Origin: Pholis gunnellus
Taxonomy: Eukaryota; Chordata; Actinopteri; Perciformes; Pholidae
Direction of reading: 5' to 3'
Length of the DNA stretch: 64,000 nt
Assembly: GCA_910591455.2 (NCBI GenBank)
Contig: OU342811.1
Location: forward strand, 7,978,947 to 8,042,946
The position numbers and the translations under genes are program-made. A model generated the notes under the pieces. The model was not told the origin of the DNA and ran no database searches. It worked only from the letters and a program-made list of their open reading frames with translations. This document shows positions 12,446-25,000 of this stretch, in pieces; the first letter of the stretch is position 1; the number at the start of each line of letters is the position of its first letter.

Positions 12446-15400
12446 TTGACATAATTTCTTTGCCTAGAACAGGTGAGGTACAACAAAAGTAATGACCACT
12501 GTGATGAGGCTTCTCCAGAGAAACTCTGGTCCTAAGTGAGGGATTGGGGAGTGTTTGAAGTGGGAAGCTATGTGCCCTGGATGAATTTTTAATGGATGCT
12601 TTTTACTGTCTGAGTGTCTCTGGCAGTGCTAGTGCGATTTGTCATCGTTGTAGAGCTGCAGTCAGTCTGCCTGTGTCCTCGCTGCTGTGGAGCACGGATG
12701 GCGAGAGCATCTATAGGCGCTTGTGTTTGTGTGCAGGGAAAGGGGGGGGGGGGGGGGGGGGGGAGACTAAGGGAGCAGCAAGCACAGGTCATGAGGCGGA
12801 TGGAGCTCCCCCAGGGCTGGAAATGGGCAGCTGGAGGCTTTGCTCCCTCCACTGAATACATCATTTCACAGACACACAGAAAGCTTCTCTCTGCTGGCAT
12901 CCGAGGCTCCCTCAGGACCTGTTTGCTAGTCGTCGTACTCGATAACATACAGGATGGGGCAAGAAACGGACTGGTGCATGCAGTGCAGGGCTTGGACATC
13001 AATCAAATCTTATCATTAAAGCCCGGGAATGTTCTTCTCATGGGAGTAAAACTATAACAATTAAAGACACTGTAAACAACACACACATACATAATCGTGT
13101 TCTTTTTGGATTATACATTACTGCTATGGCTTGTATGGCAAAACAACCCCTAACTACCTGGGTTGAAAATTATAATTACAGGAAAGAAAAAAAAAGCTGC
13201 TGGAGTATGCAAACAGTCTGTCTCGTCACCTCCAAAGAGAAGTGACTGAGCTAGAGGGTGATGTGACCTCGGTGCAGTGTCCTTGCCTGGGGAATGTGCG
13301 TCTGAGGTAGCGGTCTGGTTCATATGTGTGCATGTGTGTCTACATGTGTTTGCCTGCATCATAGAACATGTGTGCATGAATCGAGAGCCAGCTAGGTTAA
13401 AGGTCATCATCCCCCTGCAGCTATAGGTCAACAGCCCCTTGCATTTGGGGTTGTGTGGCCACTTGACACAGACATGGAAGCTGTGGGGACTACAGTGCCA
13501 CCTCTGGTTTCAGCATGGCTCTGTACCGGGGTGCTGTGTTTATTCTAGTTCCTGTGTGTTTTCTTTTGTATTAGCTTATTAGCCATAAGATGATTTACAT
13601 TTTGTAATTCACTAAGCTGGCACAGATGCGTTTGGGGGCTGCTTTACTGAATTCATAATCTTCAGGATCAATGGAGTTAATCTAAGCAAACACAGACCAT
13701 CCTCGGTGTATTCAATTCCACATTCTCTCTGGCTAAAGATGCAGGTTTTGCAAAAAAAAGGTGCAACATATTAAAATAATAATTTATTCTATGTGCAATA
13801 ACAATACATATTTCTATAGCACAAATTGCCTCTTGGTTAACCTAAAGCCTTCCACTTTATCTGGTCCGTATTCTTTTTTGCTTAAAAAACTCTATTATAA
13901 ATTGTGTGTAATCTACGTATAGTTTCACATATTGTCACATTGTGCTTTTAATGTTTTTTTGCGGCTTTGCTGCATTACAAACTTCCTCTGGATCTGACCT
14001 GAACTGAATTATTTCAGTCATCAGCCTTCATTCATGACAACTCAGAGGTTCAGAAACTTTACTAACATGAGCTTAAGTGAACACAGGGAAACAGAATCCA
14101 GCCTGAAAACTGGCAGTGGAATCCCAACAGAGTGCCAACAGAGAGCCTGTGGGCTCTATCTTCCCTCCTCTACCTATCCTTTGCAAGTCCTGCGGATCTA
14201 AAAACTGGCGTCATGCAGCCGATAAACAAATGTGGATCAAAACTAAGCCGAGGGCCGCTGGATCCCGGCTACAGACACAAAAGCTCACACAGGGATGTCA
14301 GCATCCTAAAGACCGGGGTCAGTCAAGGAGACTGGTGTAGGCTGAGAGACAGGACAACACATGCCGGCCGCCCGGGTCAGAGAGGTGGTACCTGAGAGAT
14401 GTCCATCACTGCATCGCAGCTGAGAGGTCGGGCAGAGGTCAGGTCATTGAAGCCCAGAAGAGTAGAGATGATACCGTTCTGATCAATCCTGCGAATCATG
14501 GTCCCATCCACAAAGAAGATTACACCGTACTTATCCACCGTAATGCCTGTAAAATAAAAAGTCGCCCGATGGACAGGAGAGGGAAATATCCATCAGTTAT
14601 TTTGTTTATCTGCAACTTAATGTGCGGACTGAGCACCACTAAATGACAATTAAGCCCTATTCACTGCAATCAAAATTAAAGACTAATCACGGCAATGAAA
14701 GCTGATGCGAGGATTGATTTTTCTAAAAAATCAATAGTGGAGAACAATAGACACATCAAATAGATGATGAGTGCTGTATGTATTGATTCAATTACAACAA
14801 AAAATGTCATCAATGTAGGCTCTTTCTCTCATGCTCTCTCAGCCTAAAACAATGAGGCGGAGAATACTACCCTTAGCCAGGCACATCTCTGTATTTTTCT
14901 ATCACTTCAGGGTCTGTCAGACAATGTTCAAGTAGCTATGCACATCTAGTCACGACAGTTATGGCAAAATGTTCTATTTTCAATGCAAACCTGGAATATA
15001 CTGTAGCCTTCATGCTGAGCGTTATTTCAGAGCATATGAATCACAATGTCATCCCGATGGAGGACAACAAGTAAGCATGTGATCTAGTGACTAATGCATC
15101 ATCCAGATATGGAAACAAGAAGAAGACAAAGAAGACCCCAGGAAACAAAAGGAAAAGCATGCTATAAAAAAAATGTAGTTTTAAATAACTGAGCTAGTGA
15201 GCTGTATGTACGCGTAGTTAGTGATGGAGGTTAGATAAGACCATTTAACGCATGAAAACTATTATTATGTAGTATTGATCTAGCCTCTGGGACTAATGTC
15301 ATTAACTATCAAGCTTGAAAAGAAAAAAGACCCCCAAACTGACTTGGCACTGCACATTACATTGATCATAACAACCTCCATTCAATACCTCTGGGGTTGG

Positions 15401-18400
15401 TGAGAGTGGCCTCAACGGCCTTTCCTCCATCCCCGCAGCGAGCGTCATCGTATGGGAGACACTGGTCGCCGGTGCCCGCCACCAGCTCTAGATTCTTGGC
15501 CACATCTTTCACAACATTCATGGATTTCACCTTGAACACCTTCCTGCTGCTGGTGTCCGAAAGGTACACGGCACCGTTCACCGGACTGGTGGCCAGGTAG
15601 TACTTGTGAGCGGGGCTGTTGCTGAGAGAAGGGAAAAAAGGAGAGGAAGAAGCCCAAGTCAATACAACTGGAAGGGCTACAGCGCGTTCAAATAAGAAAC
15701 ATTGTTTAATACAATTAAAATGGATTCAAAGCCATTTAGAGAGTCAATTGGGCACAATTACAGTTTAAACCATGGACACGGAAAAAGAATAATGGAATGA
15801 GATTAAACATGGCAAAATAGAACGAGATTAAACATGACATAATGGTGGAGCTTATAACTCATCTACAATACAGTCAGCTTAGTTAGAAATCCCTGGTGTC
15901 AAAAGAGAGTGGAAACTCCACTCGTCTCTATAAATGTGTTAGATACACAGTAGCCATGTGTGAAAACACTGTCGCATGTATAGATATAGACGTCTAGTTT
16001 CTTTTAGAGTATTGAAACAACAGCAATGATGGAGGGGATGCAGAGTTAGGAAGACAAAGAGAAATGAGGGTCTACTCAGAAATCCTAATCACGCCCTCAT
16101 CCCTGACCCACGAAATCTTGGCAATATTATCTGTCTATACAGTAGCCTAACTGTTGCTTATAGAGGTACAAACTAGTGAGTTTTCTTGGTCCCCTGGGAC
16201 TTCTTTAGAGAAACCCAAATAAATAGCTGAAGCAATACCACACATATGTGTCCATCAGGCACAGCACAGTAAAAAAATATCCTATTAAACTTCCAACCAA
16301 GTCAGCAAAGCAATCCTTCATATCCACAGGAGGTTGCCCAACCTGACAGATAGACAAAAGAGCCAAATATAACCAATCCTGCTGTGGCGTGACGCATGCA
16401 ATCTATTGGCACACTCAAGTCAGGATATAGGTGTCAGAAAACACAGAAAACAAAGATGACTGTTGGTAGACAAATCCATAGTAGTACAAATGAAGTGGCA
16501 GGGAGGACTATTTCCATTAGGAATCTGCTCCTGTATATAATAAAGACATGATCTTCTGCGGGAAAATCAAACCATGACGAATTGTAACTAAAAACACCTG
16601 ATCCCAATAGGGCTGGGTAACAGAACTCGATACCTTTAAGGCGTCAACCCAAATAACCCAGTACCAAGTAGTAATACAACTGTATACCATCCTTTTATTT
16701 ACCCAGATCTACAAAACAATGTAGCCATTGACAGTATACACTATAAGACAAGGCAAGATATGCAAGAGGCATCTTATCTTGAAAGTGGCAGATTTGACAA
16801 ACTTCTGTGTTCCCATAAATGCAGTACAAAGCACTATTTGTACATGGATAAGGGTTCCTTTCTCTAGAGATGATGTCCACATAAAGAAAAGGGAAATAAT
16901 CCCTTTCGACTACTTCAATGATTTGATTAATTGATTGTAAGAAAATGTACCAACAACAATTTAGCTAATCTATTATGCATATAAATTAGTGGTGTAACGG
17001 ACCACTGTCCATCCGTGATCCGTACAGATCACCCCTCACGGTTCGGCACACATGTGAACCGCGGATTAATTACACAGTTTACCTTAACCATCACAGTGTG
17101 AAATAAATCGCTATCCGCCAATGGTAAGTAAAATATGCGATCAGGACATCGTCATTCATGCTTTCTAGCTGCCGATCTCTGATAATGTTACATTGTAAAC
17201 AACCAATCCGTGTTGAAAATGACCGGAGGACAGCTGGTAAAGTGGCTGATGGACAATAAACAGAAGTACCATTCAGTTACAATATGATGCGTTCAGGCTC
17301 TGTTCAGTGAAAATGAGTTTTGGGCGAAGGTACAGTAAATCATAACGTTATCATGATGTGTTCACATGTGAACTGAAGGAGATGTTTTCACAGCAACATA
17401 AAGAGATGTTAGAGATGATCTATGACCTGTTTACCTAACTCTAAGCAGCTTATAATACGTCATTAAAACTACTAATGACAAAATGTGTTTGAATCAATGA
17501 AAGTACAATCTTTTATTTCCTTATAATTGAAATTGTGTCCCTTTATGAAAAAACACTATAAATTACTATATCAAAGTAAAAGGATAACATTTAGAATTTC
17601 TGATGGTTTACTGACTTCAGAGCGGTTGAAATGATGTTTGGGACGATGGCAAAAAAGCCTGAAGCATTAGACCAGCTGCTATAATCAAACAACAAAGGGA
17701 TCTGTATCTGTCAATATGGATCATCAATGATCTGCAATTAGTATCAGTGACAAAAAAAACATGATCAGGGATCTAAAAGTTATATTTGCTCCCTTTTTTC
17801 TTTTGTGCTGATCCGATCCGTGACTCTGATCCGTGATACTATCCGAACCGTGAGTTTTATGATCCGTTGCACCGCTATTATAAATCATCTAAACCGTTAT
17901 CAAGTAAACAAATAATTGCAGTATTTCCCTGTCGTTGTCGACTGTTGGTGAGACAAAACAAGGAATTAGTGACCAGTTTAGCAGTGTAGTGTTTAGCGTC
18001 ACCTTCATGATGACCAGCGTTATTAGGACGGGATACAGCACAGTTCTGCCAGACCTGATAAGCGTTACCCGGAAACCTGTCAGCAGGGTGTCATTCAAAG
18101 TGGATTAAGATAGAATTTCAACTATAACCTTCAGGGTTCTTTAAGGGCTTATGGCCAGCATGACAGGGCCAAAGCTTATATTTTTATAATACAACAAGAA
18201 AGAAAGACCAGTGGGTCTGTGGGATTGTCAACTCCGGTACGTAACTTTAAATGACAATTGACCTTCAATGAATCAGTGATGACAGCACACTGCAGCAAAC
18301 CTCAGGCACACATGTCACAATCAGCCCACTGACCAAGTTGACTGATATGTTGGTCTACAGTACATTCCAGGTACAACTGGATGGCTTAGACAAAAAACAA

Positions 18401-21400
18401 CACTGCTGCTTTAGAGTAGGTCAGTATCAAGCCTCAATAACTGGATTCTACTTTGCATTCTATCTGCCATGTGCAATCGGCTGATACCTTATCAGCTCCC
18501 AGTTGCATGTAGAACAGTGTTGGTCACCCCCATAGTGTTTGAAAGTATGAGGCGTTATTCCGTGACCTTGAGCCATGGCCACATACTCCATCTATATTCA
18601 CTGACAACATCTAGTTTGTAGAAGATAATTGGATTTTGCTGCATGCTGGCACGGCAGCGGAGGGAGCGCGGTTGGAGTGGACGGGGACATCCTTAGTAGG
18701 GGGTCAATGAACATTGCAGTGAGAACAACCACCTCCCAGTACTATCGCTAGCTCACACATGAACAGGAGGAAGCCATCCGTTTCATACGGACACATGCTG
18801 TGTTTTTCCTTCAGAAATCTCCTTTTTAATATGTAAATGTGTTAGGGGTACTGAGAGCGAAGGGACGGAGCTTTGACATTTCTTCAGATTTGCTCTAGCA
18901 AACACGGCACGAGTCTGTATGGGACGGTTGTAAGTTGGTGTATGTGAGCGTACTAACGTCTTGTTCGTGAACAAAGACATCCGAGATACAAAGACTGACA
19001 AAAAGATAGATGCGGAGAGACGGGAAAAGCAATAGAGAGCATCTGAGCGTTTTGTTAATGTGGCCGTTCTTGAAAATAGAGGCCAGTGACCTGCATCCCT
19101 TCGCTTTTCATGCTCAGTTTGACTACATGTTCCCCAGCTGTAGACAAGACCCTTTGATAGAAAATCAATCAATAGCCCTTTGCCCGAGACATGGTATCTA
19201 AAGACAGCACGCAGAGATTTCCCCTTGCCGCCACCTGCCAAGCAAAATGAGGTCTTTGTGTCTTGAACCACTGATAAGATCTACACTGAGTTGCCATCTT
19301 TTTAGTCGCACCTAGATACATATATAAAAGCGTTATGAAACTTCTTTCCTGTCGTGCTGTTGTGTTTCATTGCATGTAGCAAGATGTGCCTAACACACTG
19401 GCAACGCAATGTATGTTCTACATCCCACTCTGAAATGTTGACTCGATTCCTTGACTACTTGACAGATGGCAATTCCAAAACCATTTTAATTAAAGGGACA
19501 CATTAAAAAGCATAAATCTAGATGACTCAATACTTACATGCCTATATTGGTCAATGTTATTTGACCCCCATTATCAATCCTGAGGAAAAGTGCAGCCTCT
19601 ACTGAGCCAACAATTCTCTCTCTCTTTGCAATCACACACACAAATGCACTGTTGTGAGCAAGCCACTGAATCCAGAGATTCAGTAAGATCATAAACCGCC
19701 AATAAACGACTAAATCTACAGCTTTTTACAGCTCAAATTTAAAGATATGATCTTCTAGCTGCTCAAAAGTGCACGTCTGAAATGGGCTCAGACGGGCACT
19801 TTGACATCAAGTATGTGGACTGTGTCCTTTTTCTATATTAATTTGAGCAAATACTGTTTGGCTTACCTATGCCTGAAGTCTTTATTTCTGTTTGCCAAGA
19901 GCAGCAGAAAACAAGAGAGGAAAAGAAAGGAGAGGAAATGTTAGTTGTTAGAAGACAGGATTAAAAAAAACGGCTGTTAGTGGACAGATTTATTTAAAAG
20001 AGAATCATGACAAATAATAATTAATTATTATTACTAATTCCTTATCTACTCAAACCTCCGTCTTTGCTGACGATAACAGAGAAATGAATCTTTTCCTGGA
20101 ACATCTTCTGTTAAGACCACATTACATCCTCTTCAGCCGCTATCAGGGCCAAACTGCAGCTGTTACAGGTGAATGAGACAGGCAGGACCATCAATCCTGG
20201 GCCTGAGGGCGTTTCTGTCTAGCTCAATCGACCTCAGTGGTTTACGACCTGTGTGCAAACCCATCTGAGCTCATGGTCCTGAGTGAATGTTGGTAGGCTA
20301 CTCCTCAGTTACCTGAGCTCCAGGACACTGGTGACGTTCCCCGTGGTGAAAATCCTCCTCACATAGTTGAAGTCGCCCACATACAGACTTCCATCTGAGC
20401 CACACGCCAGAGCCACGGGGGCCAGCAGCTTGTTTCCGTCAGCAAGGCCATTACAGCTGGGGCAGGAGATGCTGCGCCTGCGACCGTTCCCCATCACGCT
20501 ACCGATTACAGGAGGCTGCTGGGAGATGAAGACGTTCTCCCCGTTGCCCATGTGAAGAATACCTGATGAGGGCACAGGAAAGAAAAGTAAGTAAAAACAC
20601 CTGCAACATGTCTAGGTTGAGCAGAGTTGACTGGGCTCTATTTCTCTAGAATTGGATGCGAGCAAAAATGCAAAGACTTGTGGAGCGAGTGAAAACGGAT
20701 GTGACCAACTGGTTATTTCTAATTTTTGCGATTTTGGTAACCGGAGGTGGGCTTCAACAATAGGCGGTTAAATCAGCTTCTCTTTTCTTTGAAGGCAGCA
20801 GTGTTTCCTAAAATGCCAGGAAGTGCATCCGGGCCAGTTTCTCCCAAGACAAAAACAAGAGGCTTTATTATACGATGAATATTTAGCAGCAAAAATATGT
20901 TGCCAAAGGCAGATGAAATTGGATTCACATTTTACGAGGCACTTGAAATCCTGTCAACAAACCTTTTTACAAGAAAATGATATTCAGGCAGTTACAATAC
21001 AACTACAAACATATGAAACTAAAACCTAAGTTACAGTTGACTGTACTTTCCACCACAGTGATAGCAAAGGTTTAACCTAATTAGTCATATTTAGGCATGT
21101 TTGCATCCAGATATAAATTACACTTCTGCAAATTGTTCATGCAATTCACATTACGACATTAAGTCAAGTCAATTTTATTTATGAAGCCCAATATCACAAA
21201 TCACAAATTTCCTCTGTCCTCTTCCACTTCAGCTAAGGAAACCTTTCCCAATTAATCACGTTCACACAACATACATTTGATATGATTACAGGAACATATA
21301 TGGTTTGGAGTTTTACTTAAAGGTGCTCAAGACACATCTGGCTGGATGCTGCCATCTACACTTCTGCAGATAAACGTTGAATCTGTATAGAACAGCATTC

Positions 21401-22061
21401 CAGACTGGTGTGTAGAGATGCATAGGGGCTATATAAATAGGTTTGCAAATTCCTTGTCAGAAGGTTTAATTAATTAAGACACCCATGCTGTGTGGGTGAT
21501 AATGGGCAGTGCCGTTAACAAATGGCGAGCCAAAGGATTAAGACGGAATGCTCAAGTCGCTCTGTTTGTTTGTAAATGGGCAACTGCTCGCTGACACGTT
21601 ACTGGTGAGAACTTGGTAAGCTAATGCTATTCTAGTGCCACCATGCTGCAAGACGCTCCTGGTCGCTGATTGCAGATTAAAATATATATTGACTAAAAAC
21701 TTTAAAAGAGAGTGAAAGTCAACACACAGACAATAATCTGATGTGATTTAGAACAGGTCCGTGTGCGCACCTCTGCCAACTGAAACCATGGAAATTGCTC
21801 TGTGTGCCCGTGTTTGCAATAAGAGGTGGTCTTAGCGGGTGGAAACACAGGCACAATTTCACGCCAAAATGGGGAGCAAAAAGCCCTTGGCACAAGTGGA
21901 ATCTCTTGGAGCTAGAAAATTACCACACAGGCACACAATCCCCAAAAAAATTGACTTGCCCCGATTAAAAATGGCAGCACGCCTGCCTCCACCGGCTTTG
22001 TGCATGAATAAAAGTAGAGCCATATGAATTTAGTCCATGTGCAGGCATTCAGGCATGCAAC

Positions 22062-22098
<37 letters not shown>

Positions 22099-25000
22099 TA
22101 TGTTTCCATTAGTGTTGCCAATCTACTCTTGGAAAATGTTCAAATATGTTAATGTTAAGATGTTCCTGCTGCCCAATCAATGTAATCATATTTGAAAGTC
22201 AGCATCTGTGTGTCTGCAGGAGTTTCTCTGCTTCTGATGGTACTTGGTGACCTGAGTTCTTTGAGCAGCACAACATTTGGTGCATCAGAAAGGATCAGCC
22301 AAGCATCTCCTTCCCGGGACTTGATTTAATATTAGGGACTGCTGCTGCTGGGAGCAGCAGACTGACAGCAATTAAATAAGGGATGATTCTAAAAATGCTG
22401 GGCATGAACAGCACATGGAGGTGCCAACTGGGGTGGTTGCATGGGGGGGGGGGGGGGGGGGGGGATAGCTCTCTCCCTCCCCCGGACAACACATTCAGAC
22501 TTAGCAGGTTTAGTGTGACGGATCAAACTGCAACCTTCCTGAGCACTTTTCATATAAGTATGCCTCATCTCCTCTGATGAGCCCTTCCAGACACAAATAA
22601 ACTGTAAAGCCTGGCCATTGACAGGCGCTGCACTAAGTTTTTTTTTTCTCTTCATTCTGCCTCTCAGGAGTAATTCGCTGGCAATGGGAAAATTGACCCC
22701 CCTCCCCTAAAAATGGACAGCAGTAATAAAAATGTCAGATCTATCTGAGGATACATGACTGCTGAATTGAAAAAAGCCTCAAAATGCCACAGACGGGGAG
22801 GACAATTCAATGTTACACAAAAAGCATCATCTGAGGCACTCAGTGGACATGGTGGTACTTATCTGCAGTCGTGGGCACATGCAGAATGTTATGTGTAAAA
22901 TGCGATAAGTAGCGGCAAACTGAAGAATTACACCACCAAATGTTTCCATCTTAGCAAATGACAAAGTCTATTATTGAGTCCTAATGAGATTTAGTTAAAA
23001 GAAAAAAGAAAAAAAACCTGCTCGTTAAATAGGATGCTTGTTTCCAATGTATATTAAATAAAATAATTGTCTTAAGATTTGTAATTTCTCTGATATTAAC
23101 GTGCAGTAGTTATCTTTATTATGCTATCTTCTTCTTAATCGCTGACACAAATTCTTAAAAAAACGAACTGCACTGCCACACAAATGTATTTACCTCGCTG
23201 TGCTTTTAAAACTAAACTTAAAATCAAGATTTCTTTCAGCATGAAATCATTTTTTGAGTAGGTGGTTTAATGAACGAGTAGCGGAGAATAGGCATTTCGA
23301 AAGGGATTCGTCGTTGACTCACCGCTCTGGATATTTAAAGCATGGTGCTTGTCGATAGTCCATCCTCCCAGTTTGGAGGCGGTGTTTTCGTGGCCCTGAA
23401 GAACTGCTGTCCTCTTCTCCCAGAGAATAAGGTCTGGACAGGACTCATACTCAAAACCAACAGATACTAAGGAAAGATGAAACTAGCATTAATGAAACAC
23501 ATGTCTTCTAGTTGAACAAATATGACATTATATGCAATAACTACTTGATCACCTACCAAATGCTTCAGACAAGCCGTAGACCTTCTGGCTGTAGACATCA
23601 GCCTTGTCCCACACAAAGTCATACAAGAGGTTTGGGGCTGCAGAAAACCACTTTCTGAACAGCCGGCCTTCCACAGCCACCATGAGGTGAACCTTCATCA
23701 AGTTGAAAGGGATTTGGGAGTGGGTGAGGGTCACCCTCAGTATTGACTTGTAACCTGGAGTCCTGCTGCTTAAATAGCCGAGCTTCATATCGGTCCCTGG
23801 TATGGGCACTTCCTCCTGCAGAGACTACGGACAAAAAAGAAAGCTTATAAATGACAGAAAGACAAACATAAATCCCTAAGCTAGCTGACGGGAATTGCAA
23901 ATTCTGAAGTGCTTATAAATCTATTTTCCTCAGTGTTTAAGGTAGGATTAATAACATGCCTCTGCATGTCCTTTATTTCACACACATTATCAATTTGTCA
24001 TTCCTTTGGTCAGTGGCCACTGCAGCATTTGTTACATATTTTTCATAGTCGCCCCGAAACAAATATATTGAACCATGTGAAGATTAAAGACATCAATTAG
24101 AGGACAATTACGTTCATGCGTTACAGGGAATTCAATGACGGATTTCTTCATTATGTACTTCAGGGACTATTTTCATAATTGAATTAATAATAGAAAGTCC
24201 TTCATTTGGACAGTAGTCGTCCCTGCAATCCATATGACAATGGCATCACGAGAGCGCCCTTGGGCTCAGAGCTAGCACTGTCCGATAATATCCAGAGTAA
24301 TAAAAGTTGGTTTAGTAGGAGACAACGCTGTGGCCTTGGGGATTTTCCACTGAAGTCAGACCTGTAACCTCTTGATGATTCAACAGTAGGTCAGCACTCA
24401 ACAATATTGTACAGTATTCATATTTAGGATCAAAGGTCAACAGCACTGGTTTGGTTGACCAACTCCTCTCTGCTCTAATTAAATGACCTCTCGTCGCCTG
24501 TCTCCACAGAACAAGATGTAAAGTAACAATTAAAACGGCTACCCAAAGCGTCATCGGTCGGAGGACATGTCACTCATGATGCGTTTTTTTCCAAATGTTC
24601 ACAAGTGTGTCAACGCCTGGTTAAATGATCAAAATCGTCTTTTATAAGGACAAGTGTAAAATGGACGAAGTCATAGTGTGGCGCTCTTGCAGCTCAAGGA
24701 ACAGCAAAGACAAGGCCGCTATAAATAGACAGGACTGCATGCTAAATTCACTCATATGCCATAAATCTAACGAAGCAAAGTCGGAGACAAAGTAATAAGA
24801 GAAGGGCAGAGAGATGCCTGCTGGACGTACAGTGGCCACGCATTCACCTGCCCACGCAAGTGTGTGCTTGCACAAAATAAGACACATGCACGTGTAGACG
24901 GATAGCAAAATATATGCAGTCATGAAATATACGCAAAAAAGCAAGTCGTTTCCAGTGTTGCTTGTATGCTTCATCTAGGAGCCTACAACCCAGGAGAAAT

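Larger units (their letters stand above)
9979..14391 (-). other. tenm4: tenm4 intron (4.4 kb)
   Basis: Contains a two-level hairpin at 10846-10921, a (GA)n at 12412-12441 and a G22 run at 12742-12763. The ORFs of 137-177 codons here run through these low-complexity tracts or lack any family resemblance. Confidence 0.8.
15622..19866 (-). other. tenm4: tenm4 intron (4.2 kb) downstream of microexon B
   Basis: Contains a possible hAT-type end at 16606-16690 and a complete 891-bp hAT-like element at 16987-17877. An unrecognised 162-codon minus-strand ORF at 18783-19271 is treated as chance. The remainder is unique. Confidence 0.8.
20563..23322 (-). other. tenm4: tenm4 intron (2.8 kb)
   Basis: Holds a fish interspersed-repeat fragment at 21161-21260, a (CA)n at 22063-22097 and a G22 run at 22443-22464. 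No coding motif was recognised. Confidence 0.8.

Noticed and set aside
12589..13057. ORFs of 87-147 codons on both strands around the G22 run
   Set aside because: Kept open by the homopolymer, with conflicting frames and no domain.
18783..19271. 162-codon minus-strand ORF inside a tenm4 intron
   Set aside because: No recognisable domain, no splice signals that would join it in frame to neighbours, and composition like the surrounding intron. A conservation test would settle it.
20460..20500. GRRRSIS in the first propeller exon as a furin cleavage site
   Set aside because: The motif is conserved in teneurins inside the folded region and is not the known processing site, which lies nearer the membrane in teneurin-2.
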